DNA from: Anaerolineales bacterium HSG25
GTDB taxonomy: Bacteria; Chloroflexota; Anaerolineae; 4572-78; J111
Assembly (NCBI GenBank): GCA_030377865.1
Contig: JAUCGA010000027.1
Coordinates: forward strand, 4,670-57,994
Length of the DNA: 53,325 nucleotides
Direction of reading: 5' to 3'
Of this stretch, positions 45,337 through 53,325 are shown piece after piece. Numbering within the stretch: the stretch's first letter is position 1; the number at the start of each line of letters is the position of its first letter. The notes under the pieces are model-generated. The model saw only the letters and a program-made list of their open reading frames with translations. It was not told where the DNA came from and did not search any database. Made by a program: the position numbers and the translations under genes.

Positions 45337-45491
45337 AACACCTGATTAGGGCTGTTCAGTTCTCCATCTTGTCACGCTACAAGCGTGACCTACACGGTTT
45401 CATCTCCAGCAAAATTACTGTAGGTGACGCTTGTAGCGTCACGATTATACCCACATGGATTAGAATTGAACAGCTCTTAACACCTGATTAG
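45337..45491. repeat. MITE-like element, family E7 copy a, bounded by 13-bp direct repeats
   Basis: AACACCTGATTAG occurs at 45337-45349 and again at 45479-45491. Immediately inside are inverted ends GGCTGTTCAGTTCT (45350) and AGAATTGAACAGC. Inside these lie GTGACGCTTGTAGCGTCAC-type palindromes. The direct repeats look like a target-site duplication. Confidence 0.88.
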
Positions 45492-45529
45492 TCGATTTAA
45501 CCTTCAGTTCAATAAAGGAGCATAACAAA

Positions 45530-46735
45530 ATGACAACAACATTTATGAGTTCTCCGCAACTCTTTTTTACTAGTGAATCTGTAAGTGAGGGTCACCCAGA
45601 TAAAATGTGTGACCAAATTAGCGATGCCGTTTTAGATGCGATTTTTGCCCAAGACCCCAAAGCGCGAGTAGCTTGTGAAACCGCCATTACCACAGGTCTA
45701 GTCTGTGTGATGGGTGAAATCACCACCAGCGCCTATGTGGACATTGATAAAATTGTTCGTGATACAGTTCGCGACATTGGCTATACCCGTGCTAAGTACG
45801 GATTTGATCATGAAACCTGTGGTGTAATCTCCTCCATTAAAGAGCAATCTGCCGATATTGCTATGGGCGTGGACAAAGCTCTGGAAGCCAAAGCCGGCGA
45901 GTTACAAGATGACCTCGATACTGGCGCAGGTGACCAAGGGATGATGATTGGTTTTGCCTGTAATGAAACAAAAGAACTGATGCCACTGAGTATCGCTTTA
46001 GCTCATCAGCTAACGTATCAGATGAGCCAAGTTCGTAAAAATGGAACGATTACCTATCTCCGTCCTGACTCCAAAAGTCAAGTGACGGTTGAGTATGAAT
46101 ACGGCAAACCGAAACGAGTCGATGCCATTGTCATCTCCACTCAACATAGCCCAGAAGTATCACAAGATCGGATTCGAGCCAATGTAATTGAAGAGATTAT
46201 CCGTCCCATTGTGCCTAATACGATGATTGACGATAATACCAAAATCTACGTCAACCCCACTGGCCGGTTTGTAACTGGCGGCCCCATGGGTGATGCTGGT
46301 TTAACAGGTCGTAAAATTATTGTTGATACTTATGGTGGGGTAGCCCGACATGGCGGAGGAGCCTTTTCCGGTAAAGATCCATCAAAAGTTGATCGCTCTG
46401 CCGCTTACATGACTCGCTATATCGCCAAAAACATTGTCGCCGCCGGATTAGCCGACCGAGTGGAGTTCCAAGTGAGCTATGCCATTGGGGTAGCTCGACC
46501 AGTTTCGCTTAATGTTGAAACCTTTGGCACCGGCCATGTTAGCGATGAAAAAATTATCGAACTGGTTAACGAATATTTCGACCTTCGTCCCGCCGCGATC
46601 ATTCGCGATCTTGATTTGCTACGCCCAATTTATCGTCAAACCGCCGCCTACGGTCACTTTGGTCGAACCGATATTGATTTGCCGTGGGAACGCACTGATA
46701 AAGCTGATACTCTACGCAAAGCCTCGGGGCTGTAG
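45530..46735 (+). CDS. metK: S-adenosylmethionine synthetase
   Basis: 401 aa, slightly longer than E. coli Met[26 protein letters not shown] (~12-36), [12 protein letters not shown] (~130), and [20 protein letters not shown] (~275) are the family signatures covering the ATP, metal and phosphate sites. It makes SAM from methionine and ATP. AAAGGAG lies 10 nt before the ATG. I see no SAM riboswitch upstream; that space is filled by an inserted E7 element. With the PfkB kinase and AhcY it forms a methyl-cycle group. Confidence 0.97.
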   Translation: MTTTFMSSPQLFFTSESVSEGHPDKMCDQISDAVLDAIFAQDPKARVACETAITTGLVCVMGEITTSAYVDIDKIVRDTVRDIGYTRAKYGFDHETCGVISSIKEQSADIAMGVDKALEAKAGELQDDLDTGAGDQGMMIGFACNETKELMPLSIALAHQLTYQMSQVRKNGTITYLRPDSKSQVTVEYEYGKPKRVDAIVISTQHSPEVSQDRIRANVIEEIIRPIVPNTMIDDNTKIYVNPTGRFVTGGPMGDAGLTGRKIIVDTYGGVARHGGGAFSGKDPSKVDRSAAYMTRYIAKNIVAAGLADRVEFQVSYAIGVARPVSLNVETFGTGHVSDEKIIELVNEYFDLRPAAIIRDLDLLRPIYRQTAAYGHFGRTDIDLPWERTDKADTLRKASGL

Positions 46736-46768
46736 GAATCGGGTCTAAATAAGTTGCGCGCACCAGAG

Positions 46769-46859
46769 GTAAATATTCAGTGAACTCGCTAGAAAGAACG
46801 TCAGAAACCCGATTTCTTTGAGAAATCGGGTTTCTAGAGTGGTTTTACTGAACTTTTAC
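46769..46859. repeat. MITE-like element, family E3 copy b (91 bp)
   Basis: It has the same length as, and is inverted relative to, 24240-24330. Ends are GTAAATATTCAGT and ACTGAACTTTTAC. The core palindrome has 15-bp perfect arms (46803-46817, 46821-46835). Confidence 0.87.
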
Positions 46860-46880
46860 CATCCTTCTATCCTAAACCAA

Positions 46881-46913
46881 AAAGAGCGGAGTTCGCCTCG
46901 GACTCCGCTCTTT
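46881..46913 (+). terminator. Hairpin, probable metK terminator
   Basis: AAAGAGCGGAGT / ACTCCGCTCTTT with a 9-nt loop, followed by a short T-run. It is ~145 bp from the metK stop because an element is inserted between. Confidence 0.7.
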
Positions 46914-46995
46914 GATTCTTCACCGTATCCGTCACTTTAAGGGTTTTGGTATAAGATATTAAGATTGACAAAAGGTTAAAAAGTGATAGGATATG

Positions 46996-47124
46996 GGACT
47001 ATGGTCTTCGGGCGTTGATCTTCATTTGGGCCATAAGAACAGGATACGCTGAATGACACTGATTAAATCATGCCAAAATCAGTGTCATCCTGTTCTAAGA
47101 TTGGCCGAAACAAAGACTATAGCC
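46996..47124. repeat. MITE-like element, family E6 copy b
   Basis: The left end GGACTATGGTCTTCG pairs with the right end AAAGACTATAGCC. TTGATCTTCATTTGGG near the left end and the right-end complement GGCTATAGTCTTTGTTTCGG match the two ends of 11384-11514 in opposite orientation. The inner hairpin is AAGAACAGGAT...AATCAGTGTCATCCTGTTCT. Confidence 0.75.
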
Positions 47125-47133
47125 TCCTAATCG

Positions 47134-48390
47134 TTAGGCCAATCCAGATTGGTTTCGGCTTCGACGTGAAATTGCGTCAACCAAGACCGCCATCAAGAGA
47201 ACAAAGCCCGTGATAACAAATTTTATCCCAGAGCTGAGGCCAAGCAAGTTCATACCATTTTCCACACTAGCAATCACTAAAGCTCCTAACAAGGCGCTTG
47301 ACACTCGACCGCTACCACCAAAGAGACTTGTTCCCCCAATCACCGCCGCGGCAATCGAATTCAGAAGTAAATTTCCGCCACCAGCCCCTGTATCAACAGA
47401 ACGTAATCGAGAGGCAAGAATAATCCCACCACAACCAGCCATCACACTGGAAATCATAAAGACTATCACTCGAATTCGCTGTACCGAAATACCAGCCCGT
47501 CGGGCGGCTTCTTTGTTACCCCCAACCGCATACACGTAACGACCAAAGGGTGTTCTGACGGCAAGAAAGGTAAAACCAACTAAAAATGTTAAAAGAATAA
47601 TCCCAACTAATGGTATACCTCGGTCTTGGTTACAGATATAAATTGCCGTGCTGACCATCAACGCAAAACCGACAATCTGCACGCTTAAGATAGGTGTGGG
47701 TGTGATTGGCAGTCTCTGAGATTTACGGGAAAAGTTAGTTTGTATTTTAATTATGGCATACGATAATATCGCAACAGATCCAATAGCCCATCCCACTGTA
47801 CTTGGCAAAAAATAGTTCGCAATTCCAATAATAACCACGTCCTGAATAATAACGGTACCCGAACCACCTATTAAAATTAAAACCACTCCGTTCCAAGCCA
47901 GTAAACCAGACAATGTGACTACAAATGAAGGAATCTCAAAATTAGTAATAATAAGCCCTTGTAGAAGACCTATAATCGCTACAGATAGTAACGCCGCTCC
48001 CACAGCAGGAAACCAATGCCATCCGGCTACATTACTTGCCGGATCACCTTTGAGAAGCAAAGCCATAATCACAGCCGCTACAGCGCTGACATACCCAATC
48101 GACAAATCAATCTCACCCAACAGTAGGACAAAAACCACTCCGTAGGCAATAGTGGTAATCCCGGCCATCTGTACAATTAAATTTACAAAGTTACGAGCCG
48201 TCAAAAAATTCTCGTTTTGAGACTGAAAAACAATCGCAATAGCAATTAAGCCTAAGATAATCGGAAGTGATCCTAAATCTCCGGTCTTTACCCGGTGAAT
48301 ATAAGACACGATATATTCACCAGAAGTTTGTGAGCCTTGCTTCTCTATATGCACGTTCTCAGTTTCTTGAGCAATTTCTTTAGTTACCAT
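47134..48390 (-). CDS. Sugar ABC transporter permease (xylose/ribose type, XylH-like)
   Basis: 418 aa with about ten transmembrane segments. Typical BPD_transp_2 features are GEIDLSIGYVSAVAAV (~95), VVTLSGLLAWNGVVLIL, RTPFGRYVYAVGGNKEAARRAGISVQRIRV (~300), the coupling region, and IAAAVIGGTSLFGGSGRVSSALLGAL (~350). XylH is the closest named architecture, because of the long form and the extra helices at ~190-260. It overlaps the ATPase gene by 11 bp. With the upstream ATPase and binding protein it makes a complete importer. Confidence 0.93.
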   Translation of the reverse strand: MVTKEIAQETENVHIEKQGSQTSGEYIVSYIHRVKTGDLGSLPIILGLIAIAIVFQSQNENFLTARNFVNLIVQMAGITTIAYGVVFVLLLGEIDLSIGYVSAVAAVIMALLLKGDPASNVAGWHWFPAVGAALLSVAIIGLLQGLIITNFEIPSFVVTLSGLLAWNGVVLILIGGSGTVIIQDVVIIGIANYFLPSTVGWAIGSVAILSYAIIKIQTNFSRKSQRLPITPTPILSVQIVGFALMVSTAIYICNQDRGIPLVGIILLTFLVGFTFLAVRTPFGRYVYAVGGNKEAARRAGISVQRIRVIVFMISSVMAGCGGIILASRLRSVDTGAGGGNLLLNSIAAAVIGGTSLFGGSGRVSSALLGALVIASVENGMNLLGLSSGIKFVITGFVLLMAVLVDAISRRSRNQSGLA

Positions 48391-49153
48391 TTTGCACCGT
48401 CATTCTCGGAATACGTCCGGTTGTAATTGCCTGAATAACTTCTTGCTGACTAGTTTCCGCGGCGATATACTCGCCTACTTTTTGACCTAGACGCAATACC
48501 ACGATACGGTTTGCGACTTCAAAGATATTTTGGAGATTATGTGAGATTAAAACAATTGCCAACCCCTTATCAGCCAAGCGTTTAATAAGCTCAAGAACTT
48601 GGTGAGTTTGAGCAACGCCTAACGCCGCAGTTGGTTCATCCAGAATTACCACTTCAGAATTCCACATAACAGCCTTTGCCACGGCAATGGCTTGCCGTTG
48701 TCCCCCTGAAAGCGTAGCCACGGGTTGACGAACTGAATGTATGGTCATAACTGATAAGGCCTCAAGTGTCGCTAAACAGGCTTTCTCCATGCTCGCTTCA
48801 TCTATACGCCACGGTGTTTGTACCATCTCTCGACCTAAAAACATATTGGCTACTACATCTAAGTTATCGGCTAAAGCTAAATCTTGATACACCACTTCAA
48901 TACCTAGAGCAGAACTATCGCGGGGTCTGTTAATTTTAACAGGTTGCCCCTTATAGTAAATTTTGCCTTTGCTGAAGGGATGAATACCAGCAATCCCCTT
49001 AATTAAAGTAGATTTACCAGCGCCGTTATCACCCACAAGGGCCATAACTTCTCCGGTCCTAACCTCGAGATTGATGTGGGACAATGCTTGTACAACCCCA
49101 AATCGTTTCGAGACCCCCTCTAACTTTAATATCGTTTTTTTCAATATTATCAT
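48380..49153 (-). CDS. Sugar ABC transporter ATP-binding protein, single ABC domain
   Basis: 257 aa. Walker A is GDNGAGKSTLIKG (~41-53), signature TLSGGQRQAIAVAKAV (~148), Walker B VVILDEPTAALG (~170) and the switch His in LISHNL. Classical xylose/ribose ATPases (XylG, RbsA) have two fused ABC domains; this is the one-domain form that must dimerise. ATG 49153 directly abuts AAAGG, whereas the in-frame TTG three codons in has proper spacing to the same site, so the true start may be TTG at 49144. Between it and the binding-protein gene lies an E8 element. Confidence 0.93.
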   Translation of the reverse strand: MIILKKTILKLEGVSKRFGVVQALSHINLEVRTGEVMALVGDNGAGKSTLIKGIAGIHPFSKGKIYYKGQPVKINRPRDSSALGIEVVYQDLALADNLDVVANMFLGREMVQTPWRIDEASMEKACLATLEALSVMTIHSVRQPVATLSGGQRQAIAVAKAVMWNSEVVILDEPTAALGVAQTHQVLELIKRLADKGLAIVLISHNLQNIFEVANRIVVLRLGQKVGEYIAAETSQQEVIQAITTGRIPRMTVQNGN

Positions 49154-49180
49154 CCTTTACATAAAAAGATAACTTATTAA

Positions 49181-49318
49181 CAGAAGTTTATCATTTCAAC
49201 ATGATTAAAACAACATCTGACAGGATTAACGGGATTGACAGGATTAAAAGCGAAAAAATCCTGTTAATCTTGTCAAAAAATGCTTTTGATTTTGTCAGCA
49301 TGTCAGGTCATAAATGAA
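49181..49318. repeat. MITE-like element, family E8 copy B (138 bp)
   Basis: The 38-bp left flank, 56-bp core (49219-49274) and 44-bp right flank mirror copy A at 43292-43429, with flanks inverted but core in the same orientation. It sits inside the transporter operon, between the binding-protein and ATPase genes. Confidence 0.9.
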
Positions 49319-49367
49319 TCGACAAACTTTTGTTATTCATTGTAAAATCACAAGAGTTTACCAGTTT

Positions 49368-50471
49368 CTATCGATCTGTGGGGCAATATACCTCATAATC
49401 ACCAGCACAAATTTCATCCCAATTACGAAACCCGTCAGCAATCACCGTTTCAGCCACGTTATCTGCGGTTACAGCAATCGGAACTAATTTGGCAAATGGA
49501 ATATCACGCTGACCATTGTTTATGGTATCACTAGCCAGAGTTGAAGTCTCTTCACCCACTAACATACGAATAGCGGCATCTGCGGCGGCTTGAGCCTCTA
49601 GTTTTATAGGTTTGTAGACAGTCATAGTCTGGTCACCGGCTAAAATATTTTGGATACCGCCGACAGTAGCATCTTGACCACTGACCAATATAGTACCTAA
49701 TTTTTGATTTTTCATCGCGGCTACAACAGAGTTGGCTAATCCATCGTTTGCGGCGAATACGGCATCAACTTGCCCGGCATTGGCAACCAAAATCTGTTCG
49801 TAGATAACCAATGCCTGTTGGTTATCCCAATCGGGTATAGCTTGTTCGTCTATTTTTTCCCAATCACCCGCTTCAAAGCGAGGATTAGCAACAGATTTGT
49901 ATCCTTCGGCAAATAAGGTAGCGTTGTTATCTGTTGGTGAACCATTCAACAGAACAATGTTTGGAATTTCAACATCTAGTGCATCAATCATCGGCTCAAG
50001 AGTCTCACCCATTAAACGACCAACAGAGACGTTATCAAAGCTGACATATAGGTCAGCGCCGGGGCCTTCGATCGTTAAGCGGTCATAATCAATCACCTTG
50101 ACACCTACATCACGAGCTTGGGCGATAATTGCCGCCCCGCTACCACTATCGAGATTAACCAATAAAATTACTTTGGCTCCATTGGTGATGGCCTGTTCAG
50201 CTTGAGTTTGTTGGGTTCGCGCATCACCTTCGGCATTTAGGATGGTGTATGCTACCTCAGCGGCTTCAAAATTTTCTTCAAAATAACGACGATCATCGTT
50301 TTCCCAACGAGCAGAGGTAGCACTATCGGGTAACAATACGGCAATGCTACCTTGATCCATATTTTCAGTAGATTCAGTTTTAGATTTTGATGTTGGAGAA
50401 ATTGAGTTGCTACAGGCAGACGAAGCAAACAAAAGAACTAAAGCAATGAACAGATTTGTAAGTATTCGCAT
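49368..50471 (-). CDS. Sugar-binding lipoprotein (XylF/ChvE-like)
   Basis: 367 aa. The lipoprotein signal peptide ends FASSACSNS (Cys20 lipidated). The Peripla_BP_4 fold is shown by IAVLLPDSATSARWENDDRRYFEENFEAA, AITNGAKVILLVNLDSGSGAAII (~95), KVIDYDRLTIEGP, YVSFDNVSVGRLMGE (~155) and LVSGQDATVGGIQNILAGDQTMTVYKPI (~270), the pattern of xylose and multiple-sugar binding proteins. It captures an aldose outside the membrane for the ATPase and permease downstream. It is the first gene of the three-gene operon. Confidence 0.93.
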   Translation of the reverse strand: MRILTNLFIALVLLFASSACSNSISPTSKSKTESTENMDQGSIAVLLPDSATSARWENDDRRYFEENFEAAEVAYTILNAEGDARTQQTQAEQAITNGAKVILLVNLDSGSGAAIIAQARDVGVKVIDYDRLTIEGPGADLYVSFDNVSVGRLMGETLEPMIDALDVEIPNIVLLNGSPTDNNATLFAEGYKSVANPRFEAGDWEKIDEQAIPDWDNQQALVIYEQILVANAGQVDAVFAANDGLANSVVAAMKNQKLGTILVSGQDATVGGIQNILAGDQTMTVYKPIKLEAQAAADAAIRMLVGEETSTLASDTINNGQRDIPFAKLVPIAVTADNVAETVIADGFRNWDEICAGDYEVYCPTDR

Positions 50472-50502
50472 TTTCTCTATTTTTGACCTTAAAAGAGACG
50501 AT

Positions 50503-50593
50503 AGTGGTGCAGAAGTAGTGGTACGGATCCGTTAGCTACCCGCAAGTTCTAAACTTGCGGGTAGCTGACCACTACCTATGCAGGACTACCACT
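50503..50593. repeat. Palindromic element with ACCCGCAAGTT core (E10)
   Basis: Imperfect inverted ends AGTGGTGCAGAAGTAGTGG and CCACTACC...ACTACCACT enclose an 18-bp-arm palindrome (50531-50569, one mismatch). The core is the CCCGCAAGTT family with CTACCC in place of CTTCCC, with a compensating change in the other arm. Confidence 0.75.
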
Positions 50594-50644
50594 TTACACT
50601 GTAGTTAGCTCATCACAAAAATCGAAAGATTGCTTGCCTTCAGG

Positions 50645-50792
50645 AAGTTCCAGAATTTAAAACCTCCCACAAAACCATTGTGACACTCTACCCCCTCCCA
50701 GCCTCCCCCTGCTAGGGGGAGGAGCCGCTTCCCCCCTAGCGGGGGGACTGAGGGGGGTAGAGACCTTGCTCCATTTGGGAGATTTATTTTGG
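50645..50792. repeat. MITE-like element, family E5 copy b, with a G/C-rich core
   Basis: The ends AGTTCCAGAATTTAAAACC then TCCCA and TTGGGAGATTTATTTT match E5 copy a. The interior is different: nested poly-C/poly-G hairpins (CCCCCTCCCAGCCTCC..., GCTAGGGGGAGG, CCTAGCGGGGGG). The right end is cut by the E1 element. Confidence 0.75.
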
Positions 50793-50927
50793 CTATTTGG
50801 GGCTTTCCGTGCAAACATCATGATTGTATCATCATCTTCCCGCAAGTTTTAAACTTGCGGGAAGATTGCCCCATTAAAGTATCTAATTCAGGATGCAGTT
50901 TTGAGTTGCACGGAATCTACCAGAGAG
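50790..50927. repeat. MITE-like element, family E1 copy b
   Basis: TTCCGTGCAA (50805-50814) and TTGCACGGAA (50906-50915) bound exactly 111 bp, as in copy a, in inverted orientation. The central palindrome is identical (CTTCCCGCAAGTTT, 1-nt loop). Confidence 0.9.
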
Positions 50928-51003
50928 CCTGCCTTCAATCGGTTGTTAAAATGTTAAAGGGCCAGCCTAACCTAGCCCTTTCTAACGATACACATGCCTC
51001 TTA

Positions 51004-51900
51004 TTACCCTTTTAACGAACCTGCTAATAAACCTTGGACAAAGTAACGTCCTAAGATGACGTAAACAAGCAGGGGAGGAAGGGCAGTTAAGAAGGCCGCA
51101 GCCATCTGCACATTCCATTCAACCACAAAACTACCAGCAATGTTATTAAGGGCGACAGTCATCGGTTGATACTCATTCTGTACAATCGTGACCGCAAACA
51201 GGAAATCGTTCCAGATGGCGGTAAACTGCCAAATTAAAACCACCACAAAAGCCGGAGGGGACAAGGGTAAGATGATATGTTGATAGATGGTGGCAATATT
51301 ACCCCCGTCAATCCGAGCCGCTTCCAGCATTTCGTTGGGGATGCTGGCGTAGTAGTTACGGAAAATTAGCGTTGCGATGGGAATACTGTAGACCACATGC
51401 ACAAGTACCAAACCCGGAATACTAGCATACAGCCCTATCTCTCGTAAGGTAATGGTTAAGGGGATAAGGATGGCTTGATAAGGAATAAACATGCCGAACA
51501 AAATCAAGGGGAAGATTACGTCAGCATACTTAAATTTCCATTTCGATAAGATATAGCCATTTAGTGACCCTAAAAACGTCGAAATAAAGGTACCCGGCAA
51601 GGTCAAGAAAACACTGTTCATGAAGGCTTGCCCCATGCCGATTACCGCTTCACTACCAAACCAGGCCTCGTAAAAACTATCGAAACAAAAAATGTATGGA
51701 TTTGTACAGCTATCTAGGAAGAAAATAGGGGGTAGTTCCCACATGGTATACAGGTTAATGTCGCTGTACTGTTTAAAACTGGTCGCCAAAATCAGATACA
51801 TCGGCAAGATGTAAAAAAACGAGGCAATAATTAAAACGAGATATATCAGAATCCGAAAGGGCTTTATTTTTGATGATTCTGCTTTTGTTGATGTAGTCAT
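51004..51900 (-). CDS. Carbohydrate ABC transporter permease, MalG type
   Basis: 298 aa with six transmembrane segments. The EAA loop is EAARIDGGNIATIYQHIILPLSPPAFV (~190-215), where it docks on the ATPase. N-terminal IASFFYILPMYLILATSFK is typical. The strand between helices 1 and 2 is longer than usual (PPIFFLDSCTNPYIFCFDSF). GGAGGAG precedes ATG 51900, which overlaps the stop of the MalF-type gene (TAATG). Neither a binding protein nor an ATPase for this pair is in the window; the binding-protein gene is expected upstream, beyond the right edge. Confidence 0.94.
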   Translation of the reverse strand: MTTSTKAESSKIKPFRILIYLVLIIASFFYILPMYLILATSFKQYSDINLYTMWELPPIFFLDSCTNPYIFCFDSFYEAWFGSEAVIGMGQAFMNSVFLTLPGTFISTFLGSLNGYILSKWKFKYADVIFPLILFGMFIPYQAILIPLTITLREIGLYASIPGLVLVHVVYSIPIATLIFRNYYASIPNEMLEAARIDGGNIATIYQHIILPLSPPAFVVVLIWQFTAIWNDFLFAVTIVQNEYQPMTVALNNIAGSFVVEWNVQMAAAFLTALPPLLVYVILGRYFVQGLLAGSLKG

Positions 51901-52868
51901 TATTGCTCCTCCTCACTGCGAATACTATAGTTTAGGTAGGGAATGATTAAAAAGGAGGTTAGGATTAGTAGAACAACCCCAATCGCGGCCCCTTGGGAGA
52001 AACGAGCTTGTCCAAAGGTAGTGTCCCACATATTCAAAGCCGGTACATCTTTCACAAACCCTTCACCTTCACCACCCATCGCCACAACCAAGTCATAGGT
52101 TTTTAGGGAGATATGGGCGAGAACAACTATCACGCTTAAAGTAACAGGTTTAAGAAGTGGGATGATAATGTAACGATAAATTTGCATCTCACTCGCTCCA
52201 TCCACTCGAGCCGCTTCTCTAAGGTCGTTAGAAATCCCTCGTAATCCGGCCAAATAAAGGGCCATGGTGTACCCTGATAGTTGCCACATGGCGGCCACAA
52301 CTAAGGTGATGACCCCTAATGATAATCCCCAACTTTGAGAGAAATAGATTGTATCACTGCCCCAGTTGGGGTCGATAAAACCCAGTCCTATAGTATCAAA
52401 AACTAGATTGATCCCTGTCTTGCCAATATTTGGGTCTCCCGGCGTGAACAGCCATCGCCACGCAAGCCCTGTCACAATAAAGGACAGAGCCATCGGGAAT
52501 AAGAACAAACTACGGAAAAAACCTTCCCCCTTTATCTGTCTATCTAATAAGGCCGCCAGAATAAAGCCTAAAATAACACAAGCACTAATAAATAAAAGGG
52601 TGAACCAAACCACATTTCGTAATCCGGCACGGAAACGTTTAGCATCAATCCCAGAGGCGTACAGCTCGTTGGTACCAAACAAACGGGCGTAACTATCAAA
52701 ACCAGAGTAACTGTAGTCGGGTAAGGCTCCCCGTTTCCAGTTAGAGACTGAAACCCAGCCACTCCAGCCGATAAAACCATACACAAAAATCGTAACTGCG
52801 ATTAAGGATGGCAAAACAAATAAAAAACCAACAATTTTCTCCCAATCTCGTTCCCATTTAAGGGTCAT
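51900..52868 (-). CDS. Carbohydrate ABC transporter permease, MalF type
   Basis: 322 aa with six or seven transmembrane segments. LFVLPSLIAVTIFVYGFIGWSGWVSVSNW at the N-terminus and the EAA loop EAARVDGASEMQIYRYIIIPLLKPV (~218-243) are signatures. It contains a large insertion after helix 1 (YARLFGTNELYASGIDAKRFRAGLRNVVW), usual for CUT1-family glycoside permeases. GGAGG lies 6 nt before the ATG. It is translationally coupled to the MalG-type gene. Confidence 0.94.
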   Translation of the reverse strand: MTLKWERDWEKIVGFLFVLPSLIAVTIFVYGFIGWSGWVSVSNWKRGALPDYSYSGFDSYARLFGTNELYASGIDAKRFRAGLRNVVWFTLLFISACVILGFILAALLDRQIKGEGFFRSLFLFPMALSFIVTGLAWRWLFTPGDPNIGKTGINLVFDTIGLGFIDPNWGSDTIYFSQSWGLSLGVITLVVAAMWQLSGYTMALYLAGLRGISNDLREAARVDGASEMQIYRYIIIPLLKPVTLSVIVVLAHISLKTYDLVVAMGGEGEGFVKDVPALNMWDTTFGQARFSQGAAIGVVLLILTSFLIIPYLNYSIRSEEEQ

Positions 52869-53325
52869 TTAAATCCTCCACGGTTATGTTGACCTCACAC
52901 CAACTCAGAACAGATTAAATCAAAAACGCTTGCAAAGAAAGAAGAAACAGGTAAAACCAGATACTACAAAGTATCTAAAGCCTAAATCTTTGAAGCAATT
53001 TCAATCTCGTCTTTTCTAAGACTGTGTATTGTCAATACATTATATTTTACTCGAATGCATCACGGCACAAGGGCTGTTCAATTCTAATCCATGTGGGTAT
53101 AATCGTGACGCTAAAAGCGTCACCTACAGTAATTTCACTATAGTCTTTCAGATGATGATTTTCAATTCAAGACCAACCTTCCCGCAAGTTTTGAACTTGG
53201 AATGAGCATTAATTAACTTGTGCATGTTGGTCATGAGAGTGGTTCAATCTTAAAGATTGAACCACTCTGGAGCGCGCAACTTGTTTGATTCCGATTCCTA
53301 AGAATGAATTCTTATGCTGACACGA
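52869..53325. other. Upstream region of the permease operon, with composite element
   Basis: No gene is seen. A possible minus-strand -10 (TATAAT complement at 53039-53044) has no convincing -35. From 53066 to the edge the sequence is a patchwork of E7, E2 and E9 fragments. Confidence 0.55.
53066..53268. repeat. Composite of truncated elements E7, E2 and E9
   Basis: 53068-53135 is half of E7 (GGGCTGTTCAATTCTAATCC, GTGACGC/GCGTCAC core), cut where E2 copy c begins (53140). E2 is cut within its own palindrome at ~53199. 53214-53268 carries the AGAGTGGTTCAATCTT palindrome (arms 53236-53251, 53253-53268) with its TTGTGCATGTTGGTCAT flank. Confidence 0.8.

Larger units (their letters stand above)
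46736..47133. other. Intergenic region made almost entirely of mobile-element sequence
   Basis: It begins right at the metK stop with a fragment (46736-46768, GAATCGGGTCTAAATAAG then GTTGCGCGCACCAGAG) that matches, inverted, the flank of the palindrome at 53236-53268. Then follow the E3 element (46769-46859), a terminator-like hairpin (46881-46913) and the E6 element (46996-47124), which ends 10 bp from the permease stop. No gene. Confidence 0.7.
50472..51003. other. Intergenic region packed with three elements
   Basis: It separates two minus-strand transport operons. Contents in order are a CCCGCAAGTT-core element (50503-50593), E5 copy b (50645-50792) and E1 copy b (50790-50927), the last two abutting. 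The apparent 62-85-codon frames here are translations of repeats and are not supported as genes. Confidence 0.7.

Noticed and set aside
45314..45529. Possible SAM-responsive riboswitch before metK
   Set aside because: The inverted repeats there belong to an inserted element bounded by direct repeats, and no known SAM riboswitch core was recognised.
50605..51046. Several 62-85-codon frames in the 50.6-51.0 kb gap
   Set aside because: They are translations of E5 and E1 repeat elements and contain poly-C/poly-G hairpins.

Overview
The window reads as chromosomal DNA of a free-living bacterium, most likely a member of the Chloroflexota (Anaerolineae-like). This is an inference from gene content: secreted proteins and lipoproteins with long Thr/Pro linkers, a C-terminal 'sunset'-type domain, an AAA-ATPase-like/PD-(D/E)XK protein, eukaryotic-type Ser/Thr kinases with PASTA or FHA modules, a very large GAF-rich hybrid histidine kinase, and a DUF4380-type protein. 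No rRNA, tRNA, CRISPR array, phage gene or transposase gene was recognised.

Layout. 1-950: 3' part of a cold-shock-domain/DUF1294 membrane protein with nearly identical tandem repeats. 1218-3401: secreted carbohydrate-binding-like protein. 3984-5768: AAA-ATPase-like/PD-(D/E)XK protein. 5901-20734: surface glycan locus with a GT-C-like membrane protein, four glycosyltransferases plus a related GT4-type one, three SAM methyltransferases, a flippase, a sulfotransferase and an abundant-looking secreted acidic protein (11839-13650). 20804-25631: anchored TolB-like propeller, CinA-like protein with a decayed second domain, DUF4380 protein and lipoprotein HtrA protease. 25872-26852: orphan beta-class DNA methyltransferase. 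27188-31923: PASTA kinase, FtsH and a metallo-beta-lactamase-fold hydrolase. 32059-37994 (minus strand): ketopantoate-reductase-like protein, then FHA kinase, HemD and a two-gene ABC-2 exporter as one apparent operon. 38367-41840: hybrid histidine kinase. 42241-46735: PfkB kinase, AhcY, a small membrane protein and MetK, a methyl-cycle group. 47134-52868 (minus strand): a xylose/ribose-type ABC transporter, then two MalF/MalG-type permeases.

The most unusual layer is between the genes. Almost every intergenic space carries a 90-160 bp MITE-like element with inverted-repeat ends around a long, often near-perfect palindrome. At least six families have two related copies in the window, usually in opposite orientation and, in three families, of exactly the same length (111, 91 and 138 bp). 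The same palindromic core sits inside unrelated element ends; in one pair the core is inverted relative to its flanks; one element is framed by 13-bp direct repeats. Elements or palindromes supply the C-terminal codons of a glycosyltransferase, the stop codon of the flippase, the 5' leader of a kinase gene and an in-frame insert in a membrane protein. Together they look like a modular, non-autonomous palindromic element system that is mobilised in trans.
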